Below are positions 1-13,174 of a DNA stretch of 64,000 bases, in pieces. Each line of letters opens with the position of its first letter. Within the stretch, counting starts at the first letter, position 1. Both the position numbers and the translations under genes were made by a program. Under the pieces are notes generated by a model. The model saw only the letters and a program-made list of their open reading frames with translations. It was not told the origin of the DNA and ran no database searches. Origin of the DNA: Latrodectus hesperus (lineage: Eukaryota > Arthropoda > Arachnida > Araneae > Theridiidae); the NCBI GenBank assembly GCA_037975125.1, contig CM075857.1, positions 67,969,899-68,033,898 on the forward strand, written 5' to 3'.

Positions 1-919
1 CTCGTGCTACTGTATTCAGATGGTTTAGAGAATTTAGAAGAGGTCGCAATTTTCTTCAGGATGAAGAACACACTGGAAGTCCGTCGTCGGCAGTAATCGT
101 GGATAATGTGTCTGCCATACGAAAAATGTTAATGGATGATAATTGCTGTACCTACCAAATGATACAAAAGGAACTTAACATTGGATCCATACATAAAATC
201 ATTCATGAAGAATTACATATGAAAAAAGTAATTTACCGATGGGTTCCCCATAATCTAACTGAGCATCAAAAGAGGAGCGTGTCAGAATCAGTAAAGAAAC
301 TCTTAATATGATGAATGATGGTAGCCACCACATCATTTCTAAAATTGTAACAGGTGATGAAACGTACATACCGTTATTTGACGTTCCAACACGTCAAGAA
401 AGCAAAGTATGGGTCTTTGAAGATGATCCCACGCCGACAATTTTAAAAAAACAACGCGCACTGAAAAAAGTGAGGTATGCATTTTTCTTCAGAGGTACGG
501 GATTGGTCAAAGCTATCAAGTTGGAAGGACGGAAGACAGTAACAGCAAACTGGTATTCCACTAAATGTCTTCCAGAAATTCTACAAGAACTGAATGTTAG
601 GGGACTAATGCTTCACCATGACAATGCATCTTCACATACAGCCGGATTAACAGTTGAGTTTCTTAAACGAAAACAAATTAATGTGATTGAACATCCTCCG
701 TATTCACCTGATCTAGCTATGTGCGACTTTTGGTTATTCTTTAATCTAAAAAAGAAACTTACGTGGACTTCGTTTTCATTCGGAAGAAGAGATTGATGTG
801 GATATAAATGCATTTTTTCATCTATCCGAAGAAATGAATGGCTTGAGGCATTTAATCTGTGGAAAATTCGTCTACAAAAGTACATTGATGCTGGAGGAGA
901 CTACTTTGAACACACCTAA
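1..919 (+). pseudogene. mariner (DD34D) transposase relic, 5' end outside window
   Basis: Transposase of a cut-and-paste mariner element. An N-terminal helix-turn-helix part is readable from base 1 to ~305 and the catalytic part from 308. The triad is visible: D in VTGDET (near 355), D in HHDNASSHT (near 620) and D in SPDLAMCDFW (near 725). There are 34 residues between the second and third D, the spacing of classical mariners. The frame breaks near 305 and near 770-830; the C-terminal end (a W...YFE-type ending) is readable in shifted frames to a TAA at 917-919. It is therefore inactive. The 5' inverted repeat lies outside the window and I could not define the 3' one. It sits upstream of the first visible exon of the host gene, probably in an intron. 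Confidence 0.9.
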
Positions 920-1983
920 AATTTTGTAAAGTATAACTTTAAAAACCTAGTTGTATCGCAAACATTTCAGAGTGACCATCGTTTAAAAATTAAATGTATA
1001 TATTTTGTAATAACTTAATATTTGTAAAGCACTTGAATCATTTTAAATTTTATTCTTTCATTCACAACTTGCTTTGAATGTTTAAATATTTTATTACATA
1101 TTTAAATATAAAGGATAATTCTTTGTGTTTTGAAAGCAATTTTAATGACATTCATAAGTATGCAGAACAATGATGTATAAACTTTTTAAATTTCTTTCAA
1201 AACGTTTATAAAAAACAAAAGAAAATTGCAAAATATTTGACATTATTTCTTTAAAGAACATTAAAAACTATTTGATGACCATACCTGAAATTTTGTCAGC
1301 TAATTTAACTAATGGGAAATTTCAAGTATGAATATTTTAGACACATGAGATGGCCCCATTAAATTATTTAGAATAATGTCATATTTATAAGAAGTGAGGT
1401 TTCAAGCGAAGAATAATAAGTGTCAAAGAATAATTATTGTGTAAAGAGTAATTAGTGTTGAAGGAAACACCATTAACAAAATATTTTTTATTTTGCCTTA
1501 AAAAATTTAGGACATGTACATAATACTCACTTCAGGAATATTAAATTTGAGTTTTTGAGGTAAATAACTTGCCAAAAATGCATCTTAAAATATCTAAGTT
1601 GAAAAAAGAATCCTTAAATACTCTAAGTTTTAGAAAGAAAATTAATAAGAGAGTATATTTTTATCAAGAGTATATAAAAGCTTTTGCTTATGAAGATTTT
1701 TCTTAATTTCTTTTTAATTTTACTTCATGCTCTTGAATAATTTTTATCACTTAATCAACAAAATTTATCATCAATAAACTCTTTAAATTTAGAATTGCTT
1801 AAATGTTTGCATTTTATGAAGCCATTTAAAAATTATGTATAAACGTTAATATAATTACTGTATTTTTTCTCAATATTTACTCTGAAAACTTTATTTTTCT
1901 CTGTTAAAGATATTCAAACTTTTTTGTTTAAGAGTTATAGCTCTGCTTATACAACAACAATTTTGAAATTTATTTTATTGCAG
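920..1983. other. AT-rich sequence, no gene seen
   Basis: Very AT-rich sequence between the mariner relic and the first visible exon. No long open frame, RNA gene or recognisable repeat was found. It ends in a splice acceptor (TTTATTGCAG at 1974-1983), so at least its right part is probably intron. Confidence 0.5.
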
Positions 1984-2069
1984 AGCTCCTGACGTTGAAT
2001 ATATTTTGTCTCATCTTTTCATTTTTCTGTGTCATCACATCAGTTGTTCTTCTTGTCGGCCTCTGTGTG
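1984..2069 (+). CDS. Host gene, first visible exon: transmembrane helix
   Basis: The exon follows a TTTATTGCAG acceptor and ends before GTAAGAG. Reading CTC CTG ACG..., it encodes 28 residues of almost purely hydrophobic sequence (LNIFCLIFSFFCVITSVVLL within it), a membrane helix. The last codon is complete, so the 3' phase is 0. The left edge is ambiguous: splicing after CAG leaves two bases (AG) of a split codon, while splicing after the next AG (exon from 1986) would make the exon 84 nt and phase 0 like all the others. No start codon is present, so earlier exons must exist outside the window or be unrecognised. Function unknown. Confidence 0.78.
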
Positions 2070-2499
2070 GTAAGAGATTAATTTTTGCTAATGTCTTTTG
2101 AAGTAAGAAAATTTAAAGAAAATGATTTTTATATTTGAAATTCATTTTGTATACCATTTTGCAATTTATTAATGTTAAATTAATTTTATAAAAGCAATAT
2201 AAGAACTTTTAAAATATATGATATTTGCAGCCTTATTTGATTACTAAGTATATATTTTTATTTTTTATACATTTTGTGAAAAAACATAATCTCTATAAGA
2301 AATGAGGCAGAGATATAAATGCTAAATCAGTAATTTCTTGGCACGAAATGTGCAAAAGTGACGCTTTATATTTAGTGTTGATATATATTTCTAATAATTT
2401 TATTGTACGAGAAAAAGTAAGAAACAATAACAGATTGCATATATTTTTGCATATTGAATGAGTAGCCAGAAAATTATGCAAATTTCAGGGTTGACGCAC
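2070..2499. other. Start of intron, AT-rich, nothing recognised
   Basis: First part of the ~19.5-kb intron after the donor at 2070. AT-rich with only short chance open frames. Confidence 0.5.
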
Positions 2500-3690
2500 C
2501 TTACCGAGTTATGCAAATGATGTGAAATGCGGAATTCTTTAGTACTCCTAGGATAAGATATAAGGTGAGGAACCGACAGAGCAGGCAATATTCGCACTGT
2601 TTTTGCTGCTTGGAAAATAGTTATTGAAAGTTTGTTTTTGTCACAAAGGATGCCTTCAATTACACAGAATACTAGACATTGTTGACGGAGTCAGTGGCAG
2701 CAGACAGACTGCTTTGCGAGGAGCATGGTGATGGGGCTGAAAAGGGCAAGTTGTTCTCTTACAGGAAATCTCAGGTGACAGACGTCTGGATGCATCCACA
2801 GTGCACCGGCTGTGGCGAAGATAGTTGGAGCAAGGATTTGTGGGATATTTTCGAAGTAGAGGGCACCACAGTAACATCAGCAAGCGTGGATTGGCACCTC
2901 AGATGGAAGGTAATGTTGGCCCCACAACGCACTTTACCGAAATTCTGCAGCATGTGCAAGATACCCTTGATGCTACCAGATCGAGTGAAACAATTTGCCA
3001 TTGATTGGTTGTTGTGAACAGCACTCATCACGTCCGTTAAGAAGACTGCCATTGACCACCACACAGCATAGAAACATACGTCTGGAATGGTGCCAGAATG
3101 ATGCCAGGAGAGATGTGGACGACAGAGTGGCGGAGGATCTTCTTCTCATAAGAGTCACACTTCTGTTTCTTTAGATGAAAGTCCCCGCGTACATATAGAC
3201 AGGTCCAATACTGCAGCAATTGTGAAACGCCCCTCAACAAGGCGGTATCATAGGTTTGGGGCGCAACTGTATACGAATCTACTTCACCTCTTGTTCACAT
3301 TCAGGACACTTTAATAACCAAACTTTACGTGAATGATCTGTTGCGGCCGATGACACTTCCAGACTTTCACAGAGTGCCCAATGCCCTTTATCAGCAGGAT
3401 ATCAAACGACTGCTTATCAGCCAATATGCAGGTGTACAGCTGCTTCTCTAGCAATTATACTCGCCAAATCACTTACCAATGGAACACGTTTGGAATAAGA
3501 TTGGACGCCATTTGCAAACCCTGCCAAAACTTCCTTCAGAAGACACAGTTTGGTATATGGTTGACAGGGAGAGTAACTCCTCAGGATGCCATTCATGCTT
3601 TTATTGATTCAGTGCCTAGGCTTCATGCATGGTGTATTTTCGTCCCCGGTGGTGATACAGCCTATTTATCCGACCCTGTTCTCGCTCTGC
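2500..3690 (+). pseudogene. Tc1-like transposase relic
   Basis: Degenerate DD34E-type transposase, broken by many frameshifts and stops. Family patterns are still readable in pieces: RLEWCQNDARRDVD near 3085-3120 (the stretch that precedes the first catalytic Asp in Tc1 proteins), then WNTFGIRLDAICKP near 3480-3520 (from a SPDL.PIEHVWD-type motif), and the C-terminal PQDAIHAFIDSVPR near 3580-3620 with GGDTAY near 3650. GC content is clearly higher than in the flanking intron. I could not define the terminal inverted repeats. It is probably an old copy; the edges are approximate. Confidence 0.8.
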
Positions 3691-3787
3691 ATTATGCATA
3701 TAATTTCAAACTACAGATCACTTATTTTTCTTTGCAATCTTTGTTTTTCTTGGTGTTAGATTTTCAATATTGGGCAATGTATATCTA

Positions 3788-6364
<2,577 letters not shown>

Positions 6365-6407
6365 AAACGATTTCGGAGCCGTTTAATTAATGCTTAAAAT
6401 CTAAAGA

Positions 6408-7498
6408 TTATTTTTTTAAATGTTCGATCTGATAGCCTCTTTTCTGGACTATACGTCTGCATCGTGATTTCCATGATAGAAGAACTTTTCGTAAAATTTC
6501 CAGGGGTATTGCTTTCCATTCCTCTTCTACTACTTTCCAGAGTCCATCTATCGTGGTGGGTTTGCGGTTAGAAAGAGCTCTTTTTACTAACCAAAGGCAC
6601 AATAATCCATTGATGAAACGTCAGGGGACTTCGCAGAAATATGTTAAAAAGGTACACATGCAATACCTGTATTAGTCTTCATTTTTTCAAGGAATGCAGT
6701 GGTAGTTTTCGAAGTATGACTTGTAGCTTTGTCTTGATGAAGCTTCACTCTTTGAAAGTCATTGGGATAAAGAAGTGGAATTTCTTCTGTAAAAATTGGT
6801 CGTAAAACCTTTTCCCGATAGTATGATGAGTTGATTTTAACATTTTTTCCCACTATTCTTATTTTTAATTTCCCGTTGTAGGAGAAACCTGCGACAATCA
6901 TAAACCCCTTGCTGAAACATTCTTTACATTGAAGGAGCCAAGTTTGTAAATTTTTTTCCTCGTTTTCTACAGTAAATAGACCTTTTCTTGTTACAGTCAT
7001 TTAGGTAAACCCACGCTTCATCAAGGGTCACAATGTATTTCTACTTATCTCCTGCTAAATGGTTTTCATGCAGGATTCTTCAAAATGTTTTGCGTAGAGC
7101 CACATGCCTCGGCAAAAGCTGGTGAACATTATGTTTTTTAGCTCTTATTTAAGTTGTAAATCTTGGTTTATTATTTTATTTATTGTTGCTACAGATGTAT
7201 CTAAAGACTTCGCAATTGATTTCTGTATTGGCGGATTTTCTTTTGTTACCAGTGATTTCACTTTAGAAGCATTTGAAACAGTACATGCCTTTTTCAGATA
7301 TTCGTTTGGAGTCTTCTTTCCCTGTAGAAATAATGATTGACGGTTTTTACATGACCAATTAATAAAATTTCCTATTTTGCACTAAGAAATTTTAATACCA
7401 TGCATTTCACAACGTTTTTGAAATCTGGAATAAGAACATTTCTCTTCCGAAAGCGCAAAAACATATCCTTCAATCCACAGCTGTTTACAAGAGACATT
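6408..7498 (-). pseudogene. mariner-type transposase relic, DD41D-like spacing
   Basis: Read on the minus strand from an ATG near 7498 (MSLVNSCGLKDMF...) to a TTTAAA end near 6408. Visible parts: an N-terminal region with an N-E-Y-L-K repeat-binding stretch (~7330-7270), the first acidic site in LDEAWVYLND (~7040-7000, broken by a frameshift), the second in HQDKATSHT (~6730), and the third in SPDVSSMDYCAFGL (~6620-6580). About 41 residues separate the second D from MDY, counting one internal stop. That spacing matches the DD41D (rosa/Visitor-type) mariner lineage instead of classical DD34D. Several stops and frameshifts make it inactive. The C-terminus (GLWKVVEEEW...GYQIEH) is well preserved. 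Confidence 0.82.
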
Positions 7499-8209
7499 TT
7501 GAAAGAAGAATAAATATAAAAGTAGCAGACGCTATTTCTCATTTCAAATAATAAGCTGTTGCCAAAACTTTTTATTCTAAAGCATTTACTTTTTTAAATT
7601 CCTTATCGAAATTGTTCTAAAAATGTGTTAATACCCTCTGTATATATATTATTAAACAAATGACTAACAAGAGTAATCCACAGAAATTATAACTGTCAAG
7701 GATGATTCTTTGATCGATTGAAAAATAATGTCTATCAGAATTATTATGGATATAAACTAATGAAAGAAATCTCTTTCAATATAATGCGTAATATTTTCTA
7801 TTTAATAAGAAATTATTGATGATAAGTGTTTTTTCTGCTCTTTGTTTACAAAAAATAAATAGCTTTGCCTACATACATTATTTGTTTTGTTAAAATGCCA
7901 CTCATTTACATTCAGAGTGGTTACAGGATTATATATAAAAATACTGTGATTTAAAAAACTAATTCCAATTAAAGTTGATTTGTTTCTCTTAATTAAGGAT
8001 TGGTTTCTCAATGATTTCATTGCAAACATATTACTATACCTAGAGTATTTTTAAAGGACTAAGTCTATAATTTAGTCTTATTACAACCAAAATGATATTT
8101 TAATTTCACTGATACAGTGGTTGTATAATTGATTTTTTATTTGTGATAAAATCCGTTTTTAACTAAAATTCAATTTATTGAAATTTTTTATAATAATTGC
8201 TGCGGCTTA
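7499..8209. other. Intron sequence with a possible transposon end
   Basis: AT-rich. At ~7628-7648 is AATACCCTCTGTATA, which in reverse resembles the ACAGAGGGTATT-type outer end expected for the mariner relic to the left. I found no matching repeat at its other end, so this is only suggestive. Confidence 0.35.
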
Positions 8210-9411
8210 TGCCTTTTGATTGAGAGAAACAACAAATCAGGTCCTTGAGCCCGGATGCCTACAATCAATGGAGCACATCCTCAGAGCTCGAGAATAACTG
8301 GCATTTATTTAAACCGATATAAGTCAAACTGTGGGTAGGAGCACCTTGAATCGCAATGCATTTTGGAGACAGGGAATAAACTTAGTAGCTCATCACATGA
8401 CGTTTTACATGAGTGTGTCCACTTCAAAATCTCGCAAGAGTTGTCTGATAACGCCTGTTGCCAATCCTAAGTAGAACAGCAACAGGGTGGTTTTCTACAT
8501 ACCATTCATTCACGGGGGCTCTCCTCTAAGAAGAACAGACATCTTTAATGAACCGGATAGTGATCTCTGAAAAAGTAAGGCAGTCACCATGAACAGAATC
8601 TTTACGACTGCCCTCTTTGGACACATTATCAGTAATTTCATTACCGTACACATCCACATGCGATAGAACCTACTGAAAGGAGACCTCTTATCATTGGCAA
8701 TCAAGTGATTCAAAAGTGGGCCGATGTTCCTAATCATTCGGTCCTCATGCCTACACCAGTCAGATAAATACTGAGAGGGGCCAGGACTATCATTCAAAAT
8801 CCAAATGTCAGTGCAAATACTCTATGTTATGCAAAATTTCAAAGCTTCCACAATAGCTATTAATTCTTCACGGAACATCAAGCAATTGTTGGGATTCCAT
8901 ACACAGAATTCTATATCGCTCATCTTTTTAACTAAATAAATATCCACTACCCAAAATAGTGCCTTCATCCATGCTGCAGTCAGTATATATCTGTAACGCA
9001 CCATAAGAGATTGTCTACGTCATTATGCTGCCAACCCTCAAATTCAGCATGACTTAGCGGACTTTCTATCTTGATTTGGTGATTATTGCTCTAAGAGCGC
9101 GCATAACTAGCTATTCGATGCTGGTCACTGTCACTGATGAGTTTCGTAAAATAATAACTGAAGAGGTATTTGCTATATAGTCTGTCATAAAGTGAGTTTC
9201 ATACAATACAAGATGCCTGGAGCAGCTTTTACGGAGGCCAGTGATGATTATGCCAGCAGAGAGTTGGACTTTTTTTAGTCTATCAAGATTGCCAGTAGAA
9301 ACATCCTGATAGACCTGTACACCATATTCAAGAATGGGATGAATAAAGGCAATGAAAGTATTTAGAAGGGTCCGAGCATCCGCTCTCCAATAACAATCAT
9401 CGCGGATTATT
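8210..9411 (-). pseudogene. LINE relic, reverse strand: RT thumb, RNase H and 3' end
   Basis: Minus-strand remains of a non-LTR retrotransposon ORF2. Reading from ~9405 leftward: the RT C-terminal region (LLNTFIAFIHPILEYGVQVY), an RNase H start near 8990 (YTDGS-like), and the RNase H end near 8700-8640 (QWVPSHVDVYGNEITD). A degenerate C-terminal part and a tail follow, ending around 8210. Stops and frameshifts break every segment. A matching minus-strand endonuclease part lies at 10640-11580, and the forward LINE at 9412-10627 sits between them. The two were probably one copy, now split and missing the RT core. Confidence 0.78.
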
Positions 9412-10627
9412 GTATATCAACAAAGACGGCATGCATCCCGCTATCAGGCCACAAGCACAATATCCTCAATATCCCGACCGCACCATCCCAAATACAACCA
9501 ATCCCAACCAAATTTAATATCTACACCGATGGATCCCAGCTAAGCAACAAAACAGGAGCAGCCTTCATAGTCTACGAAAATTCAGACCCAATTCACAAAA
9601 TCTCTTCAAACTGCATGAAGAAAACTCGGTATTCCAAGCAGAAGCCCTGGCCATAAAAGAATCCATTCAGTACTGCATCCACCAAAACATAAAAACGGTC
9701 ACTATCTGGTCAGACAGCTTACCATCACTGCTGGCCATAAACAATCCAAACCATAAATCCCCAGCTGTTAAAGCAACCCAAGAAATTCTTTTCAACATCG
9801 CCACTGCCTCTTCCAACTCAGCAGGATAAAAGCCCACAATGGAGTCCTGGGAAACGAAACAGCAGACGCCGCAGCCAAAGGAGCAACTTCACATCCAAAC
9901 TTACAGTTAACACCCCTCAAGTGGTCAAGAGCCAAAGCTAAGCGTAAAATTTTCCAAATTCTCACCAAAAAATGGAAACAACTTTGGGATAATTCGACTA
10001 CCGGCAAATATACACGAGAAATCATCCCCAAAGTAAACACCGACATCCTACACTCCAATCCATTCCTGAATGGTTTCCTCACCAACCATGCACCATGTCC
10101 CAGCTACTTCCACAGATTTGGCAAGGCAAACTCCCCACTGTGCACATGCAATAAAACAGGAAATCTAACACACTACTTAACGGAATGCCCAATTACGGTA
10201 AACTATGATCTAAAAATCTCCACGAACCAAAGCACAACACAATTCATTAAATTCTGCCTAACAGATGCCTTCAGGAAACAACGTCTCATCCAGCTGATGA
10301 CCCTCCTACAAAACAAAGGCTTGGATTGCTGAAAAGATCCACTTATCCGAACCCCAGTCGATGTCATCTCCGACTCGGACAGTGAAGAAGACCTTTACCC
10401 CAGCACAGCTGCCCAACTATCACAACGAAGCACACCTGCAGGCCTTTGTGCCCCACCATTGAATATCACTTGATTCAATAAATGGCTGTGGTCACGGTTC
10501 TCCACGGACGCCGGACATTCTGTGGACGGTGTCTGTTTCTCCAGATTGAGGTGGGAGCATACCTGATAACCTATTGGTATAGAGCAGGGCTTCCATCTCT
10601 CGTTGTCTGTCTGTCTGTCTGTCTGTT
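9412..10627 (+). pseudogene. 5'-truncated LINE (family B): RNase H and C-terminal zinc motif
   Basis: Forward non-LTR element beginning abruptly in the linker before RNase H, as expected from incomplete reverse transcription. RNase H is readable as IYTDGSQLSNKTGAA (~9515), AEALAIKESIQY (~9640), SDSLPSLLAI (~9710) and KAHNGVLGNETADAAAKG (~9830-9880). A C-terminal PSYFHRFGKANSPLCTC...H (~10100-10180) zinc-binding segment follows, with a stop near 10330. Frameshifts are present near 9570 and 9830. A 3' UTR with AATAAA near 10478 ends in a (CTGT)n tract. A second, diverged copy of the same family is on the minus strand at 23986-26120. Confidence 0.82.
10604..10626 (+). repeat. (TGTC)n tail of the forward LINE
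   Basis: Five to six TGTC units form the 3' terminus of the LINE. The reverse LINE copy ends in the same tetranucleotide, (ACAG)n on the + strand at 23988-24003. The tract therefore belongs to the element and is not an independent microsatellite. Confidence 0.85.
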
Positions 10628-10639
10628 ATAGGTATATGA

Positions 10640-11580
10640 AGTAAGTAAGTGAGGTTTCCCGTCACTTAAAACACAAAAAGCTTTGTCATCCAACAAGTTT
10701 GAAAAGTCATTGCCCTAACATTGGCAGCTGAGCTTCCGCAGAGAGGATGTTTAGCATTAATATGGCACAATGTAATTGAGGAATTAGTGAACATAGAAGT
10801 AGAAATATTTATAGGAAGATCACTATTGCCGGTGAGCTGGTAGGCATTGTGGATGTTAAAACTAGTTCCTCAACTTTTACAGCTTGTGCCTCAAGTTCGG
10901 AGTCTTGAGAAGAAAGGAGATGAACAGATTCAAAATTAATATTTCTGATAAGAAACATTAAACCACCATCTTCTTTATTAAGTCTATTCTCACGAAGAAC
11001 ACAATTATCTCGGACTTTAAGTTTTCAGATGGCTTCAACTTGGTTTCTTACATTGCGATAATTTGAACCTTATACCGATATGCCAAATCAAGCAAATGAT
11101 CACGTTTGATCCTGGTGGCTGACGTACAAAGTGCATTGATATTACTCTGCAATATATTCTCAATTCGCTCCTGCCACAGGAAGGCCGAAATGATATAAAA
11201 TGAGGCTTATATTTTGGATGGATGCCTCTATTAACATTCCGAACTCGTCCCTTTTTAACTCGCGAGACGGACTATGCAGTATGCTCATTATTTTCAAATC
11301 GACGATTCATGACAAAAAGGCTTAAAATGCAGCTACAGGAGGTCAAGAATTTAAAGCACCAAAGGGTGAAGTCTGATTTTGCCTCATGAATGCATTGCTA
11401 TTAGCTGAGCATAGTGGATATGTTTTCACGCCTTGGGTGAAGCTCTTTACCAGAAGATATACTCCCGACGTACTTTCCCCATTCTGTCATGAAACACACT
11501 CCTGCTACTATGAGGCAGCAATGCAGGACTTTGGAGGAGTTAATAATATTTGACTTACTCATAAAATTTAATTTAATGCT
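10640..11580 (-). pseudogene. LINE relic, reverse strand: ORF1 end and AP endonuclease start
   Basis: Minus-strand reading from ~11170 leftward gives an apurinic-endonuclease-like start: LQSNINALCTSATRIKRDHL, then KVQIIAM.ETKLK near 11040 (the Q/M-ETKL segment around the catalytic Glu) and GGLMFLIRNI near 10950. The part from 11580 to 11200 is probably the end of ORF1, but its Cys/His motifs are too decayed to name. Many stops are present. It ends right where the forward LINE begins, with the RNase H part of a similar element continuing beyond that insertion. Confidence 0.62.
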
Positions 11581-11834
11581 TGTCAAATATTTATCATTTT
11601 AGAAAATTTAGTTTATTTTATTACAGAATTTTGGTGTTGGTTGAAATATGACCGGTTGAATTCCAGCTATCAAGAAGTGAGCTGGTAAGATTAGTGTTGA
11701 AGTTCAACTAACTATCAAATAAATATTTAATCGAAATAGTTTTTTTTCCAAGACTTTTCAAAAAGAAATAAGTAATTTCGGGCTACAAAAATTTTCTAAA
11801 CGATTTATTTCGTTTTCTGGATGACGATGAAAAA

Positions 11835-12660
11835 ATGATGGACGAAGATTCAGATTTTCAGTACGAAGAAGTTGATCGCTTTCCAAAAATAAGTGATGTA
11901 AAGAATTTAATTTATGAAGATAATATCGACAGTCAAATTCAGTTGGCTGCTGATAACGGAGTAAGCAATTTTACTACATTATTTTCATCATGTAATTCTA
12001 ATAGTATTCAAAAAAAAAAAAAACAGTCACATTAAAATCCAAATTACTTTATTTAGTCGAGCATCATAGTGGTATTATCAAAGCTCGCAATACTAGATTA
12101 GGAAAACTACTTATAAAAACCATCAAGGTTAAAACAGTTTTGGAGATTATGTAAAATTATCAATATTTTAAATATGTACCAGTAAAACCTTATATTCACC
12201 AAGACCTCATAACTACAAGATTCATTTTGAGAGACATTCCTGTGGACTTATCCTTGGTAAGCCTAGCAGAAGAAATTTCCCTAAATAATCTTAGTGTAAA
12301 AAGTATTCGAAGATTTATAAAAAAATTTCTCCTGAACTAACTGAAACTGTATTAGTAAATGTGTATGGACATAATTTGCCTGCAGAGATTACTTTATTTT
12401 TCTCAGTAGTAAAAATCTACGAGTTCATTGATAATCCAAGACAGTGTCCAAAATGTTTTAAGTTTACACATTTTCTTCAAAAATGTCAAATCGCTACTCC
12501 AATATGTCGCCTATGTGGTGTATCTCACGTTGATCAGGTGTGACAGATATCAGCACCTATTTGTTGTAATTGCAAAGGTTCACATTCAGTTGACTTTATA
12601 AATTTCCCAGTCAAGTTAGAAGAAAAGAGGTTTCTTAACTTTAAATGTGTGCAAAACTAA
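11835..12660 (+). pseudogene. LINE ORF1 (nucleic-acid-binding, zinc knuckles)
   Basis: Starts MMDEDSDFQYEEVDRF and is frame-broken after an A-run near 12010. Near 12440-12545 it shows a CCHC knuckle, QCPKCFKFTHFLQKC (C-x2-C-x4-H-x4-C), a second, ICRLCGVSH, whose last Cys is lost to a TGA at 12541, and traces of a third (CCNCKGSH near 12563-12590). ORF1 proteins of this kind coat LINE RNA. The central region has further breaks. Confidence 0.75.
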
Positions 12661-13174
12661 CCTAACTTACTAGGAAGCTTGGCAACAATATCAGTCAAAT
12701 AAAACTTCTCCTAGCTATGCCAATGCGGCAAAAACTAAGGCAATTGAACCATCCTTATCGCGTAAAGAAATAGAAAGTTTAATAAACCACATAGTCCAGA
12801 CTACTGTAAAGGCAACTTTTCAAGAAATAAGCAAGATATTTGAAGAAAAATTGATAATCCTATCTAATAAACAAGATGAAATGCTCTCAAAAGTTATGTT
12901 ATTCAAAAGTTAGCTGAATCCCAGATGACTTCGCGGGAATTATCCTCTTCACCACGTCGGAAAACTAGTCGTAATAATGCAAATACAAAAATCATCAGAT
13001 AAGGTGAAATTACATCATTCCGCTTCTAACAAAAATGAAAGTTCTAATAATGAAAGTGAAATTCTCATACCAGAAAGTGATATAGTGAAAGAATTATATC
13101 GGATTTACTAAATATCAGTTTGGCAAAATATAATAGAGTTAGAAATGTTTAAAAACGTTTACTGATTTTAAAGG

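Noticed and set aside
2470..3735. Terminal inverted repeats for the 2.5-kb Tc1 relic (ATTATGCAAATTTC on the left, ATTATGCATATAATTTC on the right)
   Set aside because: The similarity is in direct, not inverted, orientation, and both are AT-rich; not convincing as element ends.
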